A DNA stretch of 64,000 nt, taken from NCBI GenBank assembly GCA_023053575.1, contig JAKZAP010000016.1, positions 7,312,046-7,376,045 of the forward strand, read 5' to 3'. Positions 20,506-32,531 of this stretch are shown one piece after another. Positions within the stretch are counted from its first letter, which is position 1. Each line of letters starts with the position of its first letter. The position numbers and the translations under genes were made by a program. The notes below the pieces were generated by a model. That model made no database searches, had not been told where the DNA came from, and saw only the letters and a program-made list of their open reading frames with translations. Source of the DNA: Branchinecta lynchi. Lineage: Eukaryota; Arthropoda; Branchiopoda; Anostraca; Branchinectidae.

Positions 20506-22764
20506 TAAAAATGGACTAGTCCTACTCAGCAGATTAAAATATCTTATCTACAATACACTTGAAACTAAATAATGCTCATCGTTAACTGCGTTATAAAAAT
20601 GTGTCAGCCGAGGTATTCCAGCGATATAGGCCCTTCTGTGAAAGGTTATTCTTCGGGCTCGAGCTACAGGAGTGTTGCATGAAGCTGCCCTTACTACGGC
20701 ACCGCCCACCCCCCAATTGGCCATGGTACATGATCCTGCCACCTTGGATCATGAAGCTGTCACCCCCAGAAAAATCATGCAAATTCCAAGAAAACAGCAA
20801 ATTTTGTTATTTGCAAAAGGTCAAGGAACCTCTCTGACCAAAGAGCTGGCCTCTAACTTCACCATGTAGCAAAATACTATTTTTAGCAAAGTGGGCGACT
20901 TCATGATCACTTGGGTGCCTATATTCTTTCGTGTTTTCCAGCTTAGCCTTGAACAATTTCAAGTAAACTATGGTACCAGCAGAAAGTGAAGGTTCTAAGC
21001 TTCCTTTCAGGATACTCCACTGAATTTTATCTCAACCTTTACTCTTTTTCCCTAAGTCATTTCCCAAAAATAGGAGTTTAGGGTGGCGGCTTCACGCAGC
21101 ACTCCTGTAGAAACGAACCTGTGAACCTGTTATCACATCCGTACGCCACCCTGCTAACATAGAATGACGGCAGCCGTGGCGAACTACATGATAGGCTGCT
21201 TCGTGTCTCATAATTCACTTGCAGGTTCAGTTTAAGGTAGGCAGGTTAAGGTGGTTTAAATAATACTTGGTTTTTTTTATGGATGATTATTGTTCTTTGT
21301 ATATTGTACCATGTCAAGGCTTATAGTCTGTACCGTAAGGGCAGATTTACTGATATTAGTGTTTTGGTCCGATCTGCTGAAATTTATAGTTTGACGAATG
21401 TGATTACTTTTTGTTTTTATATAGCTTCATCTGTTGACTAAAGTAAGTTCGCTATTTGGCATTGTGGCACGTTTTTGCTTATGTTTTAAATAAATCAATC
21501 AGACAATCGATCAATAATGCCTAGTGTACGCAACAACGGTTTTCCCTAATTCCTAGCCAATAATGTGTCGGTCTTAGAGGAACACTGGCAGACTTTTATT
21601 GCCATAACCTAATCCAAACTCCTCCGGTTTAACGGTTTTACCACAGTATAGAGAGATTGCACCATACCCAACGAAAACGAACAGGATCCTAACGAAAAAA
21701 TTTAACATTAGGAAGTACAGGACTTTCGACTTTGAGACTAAATTACCGGCCTTTGATAGCCACTTTGGGCCAGCAAATTGCAGGATCGTTCCTTCTTGTT
21801 GGAATAATATAACTTTTGTAAATGAGTATTCTTTCTGATAAGAGTTTGAAGGCGTCAAAGTTTGTAAACAAAGATAGAGTCTCGTCCTATTGGTCAATTA
21901 TGACACATTTTTGTCAAATCCGCGTCAACGCCGACCAATAGCATTCGAGACTCCTTTTTTGTGTTCACACTTTGAAGCCTTCAAGCTCTTACTTCCTTGG
22001 AAACTCTTTTGCAAAAACAGAACTATACGATTAAGGAATAGCTCAATTAACATTCCTGCAAGTCCCGGGCTCAGAATGATGGTCAAACGCCAGTAATTTA
22101 ATTTCAAAGTTGAAAGTCCTATACCTCCCAATGTCAAATTCTTTTGTTACGTTCCCGTGACGATGGTGTAGAGAAATCCGTTTTCATCGGGTAGGGTGCA
22201 ATCTCTCTATTTATATAGGGATGTTTTTCACGACTCGACTGGACGAATTTCTACTTTTCCTCTGTATTAATGACGAATGAACGAAGAATTTATATTGCAC
22301 TGCCGAAGGGAATAAGGGCAGTAAAAGAGAAAAGAAATATAAAAATGCTACCGCTAGGAGGTATACATAACAAAAACCTAAATGGTTTACAGAAAGATTA
22401 TTCACGAATGAGGACTAAAGTGGAAATCAAAGTGGAATCGAAGAAGACAAATTCGAGGAGAGTTTTTCGAGTTCCAAAACTGAACCAGAAATTGACAAAC
22501 AGTAAATCAGGTAGCGATTTCGCGTGCAAGTACCAGACGAATCCTCAGTGCTATGTTTATCTACTTGATAAAGTAGCTAATTTTGTTGTTTCGAATTTAA
22601 CTTGCAGCTATCTAAATTTTCCGCCAAATTCGAGCCGAAAAATCAAAAATCACCTCGGTTTACGAAATTCGAGTCACTAAAACCTTTTTCGTCCCAGAAA
22701 AACACTTGTCGGCCACACAAAGGACCATGGAAGCACTCTTTTAGAGCGCAACCAAGCTACAAAC
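20506..22764. other. Intron, mostly unrecognised
   Basis: About 2.2 kb of OTUD7 intron. A short inverted pair (CTACAGGAGTG at 20665 and its inverse near 21100) hints at an old inverted-repeat element between them. The 136-codon frame at 22270-22680 shows no family similarity, and no exon of the OTU domain is missing here. Confidence 0.45.
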
Positions 22765-23123
22765 AGAATAGAGGGAGTCACTCCACGCGTACTCCGCCTA
22801 CGGAAAACAACGAGAACACGGGGATTGCTTCTAAAATGGGTTTTCTTCGAAAAAAAAATATGCAGTTGACGAAATAGTCTGGATCCATCTTATTTTTGGT
22901 TTTGTTTATTCTATTTTTTTATTTTATACTGCACCAACACCAGCAAAATTTGATTCCCCTCCGGATGTGAAAGGGAGTCCTTTTTTATGATGGTGATGAT
23001 AATCGGAGCATTCCCCGTCCGTGCGGACTCGCCAGAATACGGGGACTGAGTCCCCGGGACAAACAAAAACGCGGGGACTCCTCAAGTGGAGTCCTGGGGT
23101 CGGGAAACGGCGAGAACACGCCT
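22765..23123. mobile_element. AGGC inverted-repeat element, uninterrupted relative
   Basis: Matches the two halves of the 1954-7621 element and preserves the site where the LINE inserted there (GATGGTGATGATAATC at about 22988). The left terminus is truncated, and the right end is GGCGAGAACACGCCT. Confidence 0.8.
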
Positions 23124-23207
23124 TTTGTGGGATCGCGGAAGAACGCCTCAAGGAAAAAGTGGAACACTAGGCCTACTTCAACAAAAGAAACTCTGGAGAT
23201 GGCTTAC

Positions 23208-23352
23208 CCTCAAAACGGTGTCAGCAACGATGATAATCGGTCGCTTGAGTACATGAGCTAACGCCAGGACGTGCATTTCTTCCAAACTCTCGTAGGTCTG
23301 ATTTCCATACTCTTCCGGACTTTCGTCGACAGTCTCCAAACGGCCATTTGTT
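23208..23352 (-). CDS. OTUD7: OTUD7-like gene, OTU core exon
   Basis: 48 codons plus one base. The acceptor is TCTCTTTAG and the donor is TTGAGG followed by GTAAGC. Encodes [20 protein letters not shown], then [20 protein letters not shown] and IVADTVLR. ExxHVLxLAHVLxRPIIVVADTxLR is the most conserved helix-strand block of Cezanne-type OTU domains. The splice phases (2 nt in, 0 out) match both neighbours. The [10 protein letters not shown] loop replaces the longer glycine-rich loop of vertebrate Cezanne. Confidence 0.96.
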
Positions 23353-23877
23353 CTAAAGAGAGAAATAATGAAGGACGATGCGTAAAAAACACACGACCTC
23401 TTGTCTCTGCTACAGAGGAAAATAACTAGTGTTATTTTGTTTTGCTTTGCTCTGCTACTAAAAATCACGTGGTTCTGCTTCCGGCAACTGAACCCACTCA
23501 GTTGCGTAGTTACAGAGGATAATACTCTGACTAACTCCAAAACACGCCATTGATCCTCGGGAAAAACGAGAAAACGAAACAATAACTCAATCCTATGTTA
23601 ACCAATCACGGCCATGTTTAGGAGCAGCTGTGGTACCGCTTCCGGCTCTTCCGCTAGGTACAGGGCGATTTTGCATCGACAAGAAGAGTTAGTCATCAAG
23701 AGTATTAGAAGAGTTATTAAGAAGAGCTGGTCATCAGATGTGGCGAGATGTATCTTACCTTACCTTATGTGTAAATGTGTGTTTGAGATGTTGACACCCA
23801 GACAAAGGAAGTTGCGTAAGATATTGCAAATTGGTTTCTGTTTGTTTTTTTTTTACAAAATTATCTGTAATAAAAAA
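23353..23877. other. Intron, nothing recognised
   Basis: No feature identified; open frames over the acceptor run into the exon only. Confidence 0.4.
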
Positions 23878-25672
23878 CAAGAGCTACGAGCTCATATGGC
23901 ACTTGTTACGAGTAGGTGTTATGAGAATTTCCGGAAATTCCGGTACCCCTCCCCACCGTGCTCGGATCCGGTCCGGACCCTAAAATATACCAGCTAACGC
24001 ATGTGATCTTTCTACTTTCCAAATTCCATTCAAATCACTCCACTTGTTTAACCCCTACGCGAGTCATAACATTTCCGGGACTCCACCTCCATCTCCCCAC
24101 ACTGTGGCCGAATACAACTCGGACACATAAACTTCTCGTCTCTAACATCTCCTCTTCCCGTCCATCAAGTTTAACTCGAACCGGAGCATATTTTCAAACT
24201 TTCAGTTCCCACTTCATCCTCCCCCTACTTTGGTCGGATCCGATTCAGACACCAAATGACACTTGCACCCCATTCGGCCCATCCGTTTGGTTGGTTCGGA
24301 CACATGCTTTTCACATCTAGGTCATCAGTTCTTATCACCCATAAAGTTTCGCCTGAATCGGACCATTTGTTCGCAACCTATGGAAGTCAGCAATTTCCGA
24401 ATCCCTCAATTCCCCGAAAAAATGGTCTGATCTAAGAATGGAAGTCTTCCTAGGGCATTGTGTCGGGTCCTTAAGTCTATCTGGTCGGATCACTAATATG
24501 CTTTCCAAGTTTGATCGCCCATAGCGCATCTGGAAGTATCCTAAATCGCGATCACCGGAATCCCGGGAAACTCCCTCCGACTCCCCCACAGAGCCCCGAC
24601 ACGATCTGGTTCTGTCAGTTACATATCTAGGGCTAATGCTTGTTCTTCCCACCAAGTTTCATTCCGATCCCTCCACTCTAAGCGTTTCCAAAGACTCACG
24701 GTTCCCCCTCCCCCCCTCCCCCAAACGTCACCGGACCCAGTCCCGAATTAAAATGGGACGTCTGACGACGTGTTTCTAAATATCAAGTTTCATTTAAATC
24801 CGATCACCCGTTCAATAGCTAAGCGTGCACTACTCAATTTTCCGGATTCTCCATCCCTCTACTCCCCCCACGATGGTCCGATCGGGAAACTACATTACCA
24901 AGTCGATCTGTTCGGGTCCCTGACAAGCCTGCCAAGTTTCATCGTCTTAGCACGTCAGGAAGTAACGAACTTGTGGGATCACTAGAAATCTGGACCCCCC
25001 CCCACTCCCCCACAGTGACCGGCGTATCTAGGACTTGTGCTTGTTATTCCCGCCAAGTTTCATTTCCGTTTCCCCCTCCAACTCCACCAATGTCACCGGA
25101 TCCGCTCGATATTTAAAATGGGGCGTCTGAGACGCGAGGTCTTTCTATATATCAAGTTTCATTAAGGTCCGATCACCCGTTCATAAGTTAAAAATACCTC
25201 ACTTTTCCAGATTTCCCTTCCTCCATGCCCTGCCAAGTTTCATCATCTTAGCACATCAGGAAGTACCGAACTTGTCGGATCACTAGAAATCTGGACCCCC
25301 CCCCCCCCCCCCCCACTCCCCCACAGTGAGCGGATCCGGTCCGTTTATGTCATTCGCGTATCTAGGACTTGTGCTTGTTATTTCCGCCAAGTTTCATTTC
25401 CGTTTCCCCCTCCAACTCCACCAATGTCACCGGATCCGCTCGATATTTAAAATGGGACGTCTGAGACACGAGGTCTTTCTATGTATCAAGTTTCATTAAG
25501 ATGTGATGATCAGGTCGTAAGTGAAATTTGTTTCCGGATTACCCCTCCCTCCACCACCCCCCCCCAGATGATCGGATCGGGGAAGTGACTATTGCCAACT
25601 TTATCATTTGGGGTCCCTGATATGCCTGCCAAGTTTCATCGTCCTAGCTTATGTGGAAGGGCCCGAACCAGC
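23878..25672 (+). mobile_element. 431-bp-unit composite element with intact left end
   Basis: Begins CAAGAGCTACGAGCTCATAT and GGCACTTG, the family left terminus, then about four units with landmarks AAGTTTCATCGTCTTAGCAC and CGGATCCGGTCCG. Two neighbouring units share a near-identical block (about 24900-25100 and 25220-25440), indicating recent unit duplication. Very long C runs occur near 25300. The right end is missing. Confidence 0.82.
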
Positions 25673-25746
25673 AAAACATGGACAGGCAATATTATAAATT
25701 ATTTTAATATTTTAAAAAAGTCCCTCATTTAAGTTCCATCTTACAA

Positions 25747-26965
25747 CAAGACCAAAGGTTTCGATGGGATCCCAAAAATTCAATATCTGATCCAGACAAC
25801 TGGGTCTTGTCTTAGCCAGATCCAGTCATCGCCAGACTACTTGAACATTTTTAAAATTAAAATTCAGAAACAGATTAAGGCCAAATAGCTAATCATCTGA
25901 GAAAAACTTCCTGCCACTACCGCCAATTTCCCGATTTCGGTCAAACTCCAGAACTAATTGTCCGGCGAAAAAAAGAAAGCTCAAAAATGAACTCACGGTA
26001 TCTTCTTTCCCCAATAATGAACATCTAATCAACTTCAGATAAGAATTTAACTTATAACAAATTTTCCGACTCCAGCCGGATTCCGGTCGAACTATATGTC
26101 CGGGTAAAATATGATTGTCACACACGGATTCAGCATCTCTTCTTACCCCTAAATCGGTTATCTAATTAACTAGAAATAAAACTTTAACTTCTACCAATTT
26201 TCCGGTTTTGGCCGGATTCTGGGCGAACTACATGTCCAGATAGAAAATTGTTTTCACTTAAGTGTTCAGCATGTCTTCTTGCCCTAAATCAAACATCTAA
26301 TCAACTTCAACTAAAACTTTTAATTTTAACAAACTTTCCGGTTTGGGCCGGATTCCGGACGAACTACTTGTCCGTCGAGAAAATGGTTTTCACCACCGTG
26401 TTCAGCGTGTCCTCCTACCCCTAAATCGAACATCTAATCAACTTAAAATGAAACTTTTACTTTTAACAAACTTTCCGGTCTGGGCCGGATTCCGGGCGAA
26501 CTACTTGTCCGTTGAAAAAATGGTTTTCACCATCGTCTTAGTCTTCAGCTTGTCTTCCTACCCCTAAATCGAACATCTAATCAACTTAAAATAAAACTTT
26601 TACTTCTAACATACTTTCCGGTTTTGGCCGGATTCCGGGCGAACTACTTGTTCGATGACAAAATGATGACAAAATTCACCATCGTGTTCAGCATGTCTTC
26701 TTACCCCATAATCGACTATCACATTAGCTGTTTCAAAATATTTTGTTTGCCCCTTAATTTGAAACCCCTCCCCCACCCCTAAATGAAGGGCTACAAAGCC
26801 CATCTACGAACTTAACTGGTCCGACGACCCAACGAATCCTCACACCAAGTTTCATCAAAATATCTCATTCCCTTCGAGAGTTATCGTGCTTACAGACGGA
26901 CGGACAGACGGACAACTTTTGCGATGTCATAGGTATCCCTCCACTTACGTTTTGGGATCCCACAA
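25747..26965 (+). mobile_element. GGGATCCC composite element, copy 2
   Basis: Left end CAAGACCAAAGGTTTCGATG and right end CTTACGTTTTGGGATCCCA. About six monomers are visible through GGCCGGATTCCGG at roughly 26075, 26210, 26347, 26484 and 26629. It has a GACGGACGGACAGACGGACA tract before the right end. Confidence 0.85.
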
Positions 26966-27721
26966 ATATAAATAAAGTAAATAAAGTAAAAAAAGAACGT
27001 CATGGCTACCTCTAAACTTTTTAAAACCCTGTCACCGTGAAGGGTCTTCGTCACAAAATCACCCGTTGTAGCTTTTTATGGCACTTGAACATACTCAAGT
27101 GCCATATAGCGATCGTAATGTCTGTCGGTCTGTCGAACTTAGCTAGTTCGGCCACTTCCACATGAGATAGGATGTTGAAACTTGACACGCATATTAGGGA
27201 CCCGAAAAGATCAACTTAGAAGTAGTAATTCCCCGATCCAACCATCGTGGGGGGAGGGGGAATCCGGAATTTAGTGGCATGTATAACATTCGATTGCCTC
27301 AGTGCCCAGTGCCTCAGATGTTCCATTTCAAGGCAGGACCGGATCCGATAACTGTGTGTGTGTGTGTGGGGGGGGGGGTGGAGGGGGGGCACCGGAAATG
27401 TCGTGACCCGGTTAGGGTCGAGGGACCGCGACGGATTTTCGTGTAAAGAACAAGCATAAAGCCTACCGGACCGAATCGGGGCAATGTGGGAGGAGCTGGA
27501 GGAGGTTTCGCGGAATAAGGGTGATTGCGAATTACGGTACTTCCAGATGTGCTACGACGATGAAACTTGGCAGGTAAATAAGGGACCCCACCAGATCGAC
27601 TTGGATGTAGTCATTTCCCCGATTCGACCATCGTGGGGGGAGGTGGAACTTTCGAACAGGCGATCGAATGTGAATGCAAATTGATAAGTGGCAAGATCAA
27701 GTGCCTCAGATAAATATTCCT

Positions 27722-28246
27722 TCAGCCCAAGCTGACTGCGAATCATATTTGATGGTGCAAAACGGAAATGTCAGCTGAATTTTATTGGAGCTATCTTGCT
27801 TGGAGTTAAAAAGGTTACTGTGATTTCATTTTGGTCACGGCTGCTGTTTTTGCTGCTCGATCGGGTCGTTGGTCGGGTAGAGATTTGTCTACATTTGGGT
27901 TGAGTTTCGTTTTGTTGTAGCGAGGAGCTTGGGGTCTGAATTTCCTTTGACTGATGATGCCTTTCTATGTTTCTGGTAGTGAGTATTCGCCTGTGTCTCT
28001 GTTAATCCCTGAACGGTTTCTCATAATTTCAACGGCTTCTCTTATAGTTTTATGAAGTCCGGTGCATGTTGCAAAAATCTGGGCTTTTCCAAAATGTAAA
28101 ACATGGAATGGGTTTTCGAAATGGGAGGGGGGGGGGTGTTTCCCACAAATTCGCTTTTCCAACTTGAGCGGTTTTGAGCCTGAAGAGGACTTCCAATAAA
28201 GCTCCAATAAAATTCAGCTGACGTATCCGTTTTGCACGATCAAATA
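27722..28246 (-). mobile_element. Penelope-like element with inverted terminal repeats
   Basis: Flanked by a 10-bp TSD TGCCTCAGAT (27712-27721 and 28247-28256). Inverted arms share TTTGATGGTGCAAAACGG and GTCAGCTGAATTTTATTGGA; the left arm has an extra 40-bp leader (TATTCCTTCAGCCCAAGCTG). Between the arms lies the end of a Penelope-type protein on the minus strand. Variable-length TSDs and inverted or direct 'pLTR' arms are known for Penelope-like elements. The right arm retains GAGCCTGAAGAGGAC, the 5' half of a hammerhead-like motif. Confidence 0.82.
27965..28207 (-). pseudogene. Penelope-like element, C-terminal GIY-YIG endonuclease remnant
   Basis: Open frame of 80 residues. The part LHFGKAQIFATCTGLHKTI followed by REAVEIMRNRSGINRDTGEY has the layout of the C-terminal tail of Penelope-type GIY-YIG endonucleases: a strand with Ala-x-Ile, Arg-Glu-Ala-x-Glu-Ile helix, then Asn-Arg-Asp. 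RT and the GIY-YIG core itself are absent, so this is a heavily 5'-truncated copy. The assignment is by motif recognition. Confidence 0.72.
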
Positions 28247-28856
28247 TGCCTCAGATGTTCCATTTCAAGTCAGGACGGATTCGATATCTGTGGAGGGGGG
28301 GGGGGGGGGTGGAGGTTGGAGGGGGGGCACCGGAAATGTTGTGACACGGTTAGGGTCGAGGGATCGTCACGGAGTTTGGTGAAACGAACAAGCACGGTTT
28401 TCCGGAAATCTAGTGATCGCGAGTTAAGGTACTTCCAGATGTGCTAGGACGATGAAACTTGGCAGGTGTATTAGGAAATCTCGACCAAAGCGAGATCCAA
28501 ATCGTTCAAGGGGCTGATTATGCAAGAATCAGAAGAAGGAAGGTCTTGGACCTGATGCTGGAGACGGTGCTTGAGCATATCGAACCCGACATCGAGGAAC
28601 CACTCTGATATTATCTTATTCACTTATTTCGACCTTTTTACCTCTACTCGAATTGTCAATAAATATTTTTTAGTTTGTAAGATAACTCTTCAGAGCAATT
28701 TCCTCTGGTCTAGTCCCGTCCGAACGATCAATTTTCACATGTACAGGAATGATTTTATATGATCCTTCTTCGACATACAAGCTGATTTGCTCTAAAAGTG
28801 CCATATGAGCTTTCAGCTCTTGTTTATATTACACGGAAAAAAGCAAATGATGATAG

Positions 28857-29124
28857 ATGCTACACAGTTCCGGCCTTCAACAATTTGAAACTACTACCAT
28901 TTACCACGAAAGCAGGATAATGGTGCGTATAGACGGTCAGGGTTTCCTATCCGGATTTTCTGCACCTCCTAAAGTTGAAAAAAGCTCAACTTTTCTGGGC
29001 GGAACTGATGACGATGCCGAAAATCCTGACAGAGAACTCCTGTATACGACTGCTCGATTCAAACTGTTTGTCCACAGCGTAAGGTTGGCACGGTAAGTTT
29101 CAAGGCAGAAATTCAAATTACTAC
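28857..29124. repeat. Diverged foldback relative of the 39.7-kb palindrome
   Basis: GGTCAGGGTTTCCTATCCGG, GTTGAAAAAAGCTCAACTTTTC and GATGCCGAAAATCCTGACAG mirror each other around 28985, as in 39671-39859 and 43990-44130. Confidence 0.55.
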
Positions 29125-29423
29125 GAGCGTGTTCCATCCTACTTACCGTAGTTACTACGCATGACGTCACGAGCTTTGGCTTTTTGCCGTTAAGGCTGAA
29201 ACGATTTTTCTATTTTCCAGCAGAATATAATGCCACGGGCGAATCCGACCAATCCCGTTCCAGAGATGCGTAGTAAACATGCTTAGCCTACTACGCTCCC
29301 GAGCATGGTAAGCAAATAGTTACTATTTCGAGAAGGTTGAAACGGTCAGCGTAGTAACTTTTCCTGAGGATGGAACGGAAATAGTAACTAACAGTTACAT
29401 TGTTAGAAGGGTGGAACACGCTC
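29125..29423. mobile_element. GAGCGTGTTCCATCC element, intact copy
   Basis: 299 bp, ends GAGCGTGTTCCATCC and GGGTGGAACACGCTC, with TAC on both sides as a likely 3-bp TSD. A fragment of the same family lies at about 32435-32531. Confidence 0.82.
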
Positions 29424-29598
29424 TACATAGATTATTCAAATTTGCAATTTCCTAACCGCACCTTCGGTAAAGCTGTCCAAAAGGCTAACTCCTCCGTTTG
29501 AAAAACGATTCACGATTCCAAAAATCATCGTGGAACTGCGACTTTGCAAGCCTGAGCCCGTGCCACCTACAATGACTGTTAGACTCGCCTGGCCTTAC

Positions 29599-29803
29599 CT
29601 TGGCTGCGATGAGGCCAATTTTAAGATCCCATCCCATTCCTTGTCCCATTCTTCCTTCGAGTATATTAAGCCAGCTTCTGCATTCTGGATGGCTAGCTGC
29701 CATTGCCACCGTCGGCGTAAAGCATGTCGGCTCGGGTCAGTTGTAAGAAATGTGAAGAGAGCTTTCCGAAGGGTTAGGAGACGGTCGTGAAATCCCCACA
29801 TGC
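29599..29803 (-). CDS. OTUD7: OTUD7-like gene, exon after the catalytic Cys
   Basis: 67 codons plus split codons at both ends. The acceptor is CTTTCTTTTAG, and the donor is CCAAG followed by GTAAGG. Reads [20 protein letters not shown], then [20 protein letters not shown] and [20 protein letters not shown]. [16 protein letters not shown] and LKRRWRWQ...EWxxEWxxLxxLAS are signature blocks of Cezanne-type OTU domains directly after the catalytic Cys helix. A Penelope-like fragment begins 27 bp upstream of the exon. Confidence 0.97.
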
Positions 29804-29830
29804 CTAAAAGAAAGAGGGAGAATACATATC

Positions 29831-29992
29831 TAAGTATTCTTTCAGTCCAAGCTAACTGCGAATAACATCTGAGGGCGCTAAACGGATATTATTATATATA
29901 ATAATATATATTATATACACATTAATATATATGTCAGCTGATATTTATTTTAGCGATATCTCGGCCCTTCTTTGCATGGGTCAGGCTTTAGT
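29831..29992. mobile_element. Penelope-like terminal fragment with (TA)n expansion
   Basis: TATTCTTTCAGTCCAAGCTAAC and GTCAGCTGATATTTATTTTA match one arm of the 46.2-kb element, separated by about 60 bp of TATA-rich microsatellite. It lies in an OTUD7 intron. Confidence 0.65.
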
Positions 29993-31649
29993 TATTGAAA
30001 GGAATCTGAGATCGCAGGTAGACGAATCTCAAGCGACTTATCCTTTTAGCTATAGCAAATAAGAATGGATACGAGGACATAAACTTAGGCGAACTATAAC
30101 AAGAAGGTTCCTAATAACTGGCAGTAACAAGATTATTCTTGTTATTTATTTTTTATCCACGTCACAGACATGTGGAGTAAAGAAAAAAAAGCAGTTCAAT
30201 TATAGAAAAACAACAAAAAACTTCATCAAACAGACGAATGATTTGATGCTAATACACTAACAACACAATACTACAACTTTCATAAATTTTTGTTGACCCG
30301 CGGAGCATCTTTTCTATTTGTATGTACTTAATACTTTTCAGCCTACGACTCCTCCTCCACTCGATGACGTTAATTTTTTCCTTAAAAATCATTAACGTCC
30401 ATAGGACTACTAACAAACAAAATTCAACCTCAATTCCATTTTGACTATTTAAATAACTCTTTTTACTTTCAATAACCAATGAAAAAATAAAATTCTTAAT
30501 TGTAATAATTCTCATTGAATTTCTTTTTGTTTCTGACGTTCAAAGTCGCATCCTGACACATTTCCAACTCCAAAAGTTTCAAACTACAATATTTAACCAC
30601 CTCCACCTGGAGTAGGGCGACCCAAAGAAATCTTTTACTCAAACATTATTTTCATGCATCCCTCTAGTCCCCCTTAAATAACTTACCCAAACGCAACTAT
30701 TGTCCTTTCATGCAGCTATGGCGCATTCACACCTCGATTCCCACATTCTCTAATAAACATCTGAACACAGGACAAAAAAAGAGTCCCGTCTTAGTTTTCC
30801 TATCGATGTTCTTCTCTTCTCTCACCCACTCCCCCCCCCCCCCCTCTCTTGACTAACTACCCATTTTGAACCTTCTTTGAATAGATCTGTATTACAATAA
30901 ATATCCTCACCCCAAGACTTACCTTGTGTAGAGGACTAGAGGCTGCTGGGCAAGTAAATTCTAAACTAAACTCAGATTCACACTATATAGTCCGGCTGTT
31001 TCTTTTAATTCGCAGAACCAGGCTAATGAAGAGGAAATGCTGCTAGTTCCGACTTGAAGGCTAAACTGGACTATTTCAGAAACTCTGTGACAGCATACTT
31101 AGCATGGAGGTGCAAACAGTGAAGGCAGTGTTACCACAGGTGGTGATTAATCACAAAGTTTCTGGTTCCTTTCTGTCAATACTCGATGTTGGTGATTTTC
31201 ATATCAAAATGGGACCAAAACTCCCCCCAAAAATCAAAAAAAATTTCATACGTTTTGGTTTCTTCTTTTGGTGATTTTATTTTAAGAACGGAAGATTTTT
31301 GTTTTCTTGCGTGGCAAACCCTGGTACTCCGTTCTGGGAGCTTCAACGAAAAGCATTACCATTTCACTTACTGGATCATTGGCAATAAAGTTCAAACACG
31401 CGCCTTTTCTAAACGAAGTTCGAAAACGAACAAGATCCTCGTAAATAAATACAAAACCTTACACTAACACATTTAAATATGACAGGTAAGATTTCTTAAC
31501 GGGTATCACTTTTCAACCAGATTTTTTTTTTTAATCGTTTCATCGTTCATCTTCCATTCACTAACAACAAGAACACCTCTCAACTCTAGTTCCTACAATT
31601 ATCCCATCACCAGGTACTGCTCATTATTATAATACATCATTAGTCTTAC
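29993..31649. other. Intron, nothing recognised
   Basis: AT-rich intron of the OTUD7-like gene. Apart from a C-run near 30830 I see no repeat or coding block; the frames at 30249-30515 and 31186-31467 have no family signal. Confidence 0.45.
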
Positions 31650-31817
31650 CAAGTGAGGCAGCATGGAGTAGGCAATTTCCATCTCCAGTTGTGACAAGTG
31701 GGTAAAGCTTTTGTCCAACACCATAATGAATCCACCAGTTCAGTCTGCCATAGGATTCTAAGGCATTTAAGGTGGCTTTCTCGATTAGCTCAGCTTCCAG
31801 AAAGTGGCGAAATCCAT
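31650..31817 (-). CDS. OTUD7: OTUD7-like gene, catalytic-Cys exon of the OTU domain
   Basis: Encodes a deubiquitinase of the OTU cysteine protease family; Cezanne proteins prefer Lys11-linked ubiquitin chains and act in cell-cycle and NF-kB control (family knowledge). The exon spans an acceptor TGCTTGCAG and a donor CTTG followed by GTAAGA. It reads [40 protein letters not shown] and [25 protein letters not shown] contains the catalytic Cys and the oxyanion loop, and RLNWW is specific to the A20/Cezanne group. Downstream exons at 29.6, 23.2, 18.1 and 14.5-16.2 kb join in consistent phases to give 788 residues. The preceding exon(s), which should carry the N-terminal UBA-like region and the first part of the OTU fold, were not found. 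OTUD7A versus OTUD7B cannot be distinguished outside vertebrates. Confidence 0.96.
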
Positions 31818-31984
31818 CTGCAAGCATTAAATATACCGAGTTTGAAAGAAAAAAAATTCAGTGCCTATATCTTACAGTAAGCTCCACACATATATTAACA
31901 TTGATATATGTGTAAGCTCTCCTCTCAGCACGGAAATTGGTAATGATAGATTTTTTTTTGGTAAATAAAGATAACCTTGAAACA

Positions 31985-32430
31985 TTAATTTCAGTTTCAG
32001 TTTCAGTTTGTTTATTAACAAAAAGCAAATCATACACTGTAAACTAACTACACCCTAAGTGAGCACTGCCCGTAACGGGTGACAGTATTCATTCATTTGT
32101 CAAGAAAACAAATACAAGGATAAGAAAAGAAAAAGGGAAAAGAAAAGAAAACAAACGTACATTAATAAAACAAACACATAGAGAACTAACGGTAGAAAAA
32201 GTTAGGATCTAATTCTATATTTTCCAACAAGAAACTTTTAATCTTACTCTTGAACTCTGGTTTGCTATTAGCATTTTTCAGTGTATTTGGCAGATAATTC
32301 CATATTTTCGGACCGGTAAATTTGATTGAAAAACCAGATGACGTGAGACGTCTCGTTTCTGTAACTAGTTCCGATGCATGTCGAGTATCATGTTGGTGAA
32401 TTTCATAATTTTTTCGAAAAACCGACATAA
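31985..32430 (-). mobile_element. 5'-truncated LINE, ORF2 C-terminus and 3' end
   Basis: The minus frame 32186-32428 reads HDTRHASELVTETRRLTSSG and FTGPKIWNYLPNTLKNANSK, then FKSKIKSFLL. The NTRHA...GPKIWN.LP...FK.K.K.FLL signature closes many LINE ORF2 proteins. The 3' end is a (TGAAAC)n tail at about 31991-32010. The rest of the element is missing. Confidence 0.85.
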
Positions 32431-32531
32431 ACGACTCAGGTGCGGTAGGATCTCACGCCCCTTGACGGCAAAAAGCCAAAATTCGTGACGTCATGCGTAG
32501 TAACTACGGTAAGTAGGATGGAACACGCTCA

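Larger units (their letters stand above)
27079..28822 (-). mobile_element. 431-bp-unit composite element with TAAA TSD, hosting a Penelope-like insertion
   Basis: On the minus strand it runs from CAAGAGCTGAAAGCTCATAT (28822) to the terminal hairpin TGGCACTTG...CAAGTGCCA (27079-27107). TTTA on both sides in plus orientation (27075-27078, 28823-28826) is the TAAA TSD. It is interrupted at 27722-28246 by a Penelope-like element. Near its left end (28481-28608, plus strand) an unrelated open stretch reads EIQIVQGADYARIRRRKVLD, of unknown origin. Confidence 0.87.

Noticed and set aside
22270..22680. 136-codon plus-strand frame as a gene
   Set aside because: No domain, low-complexity Lys/Asn/Ser composition, and no splice or similarity support; it lies in an OTUD7 intron.
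25290..25325. Long C run as a functional i-motif or G4 element
   Set aside because: Comparable G/C homopolymers recur in many repeat copies with variable length; they are a property of the repeat family and may include sequencing length errors.
27951..27960. CTGATGA as a hammerhead core
   Set aside because: No GAAA or pairing stems follow; the match lies in the Penelope protein remnant and is chance.
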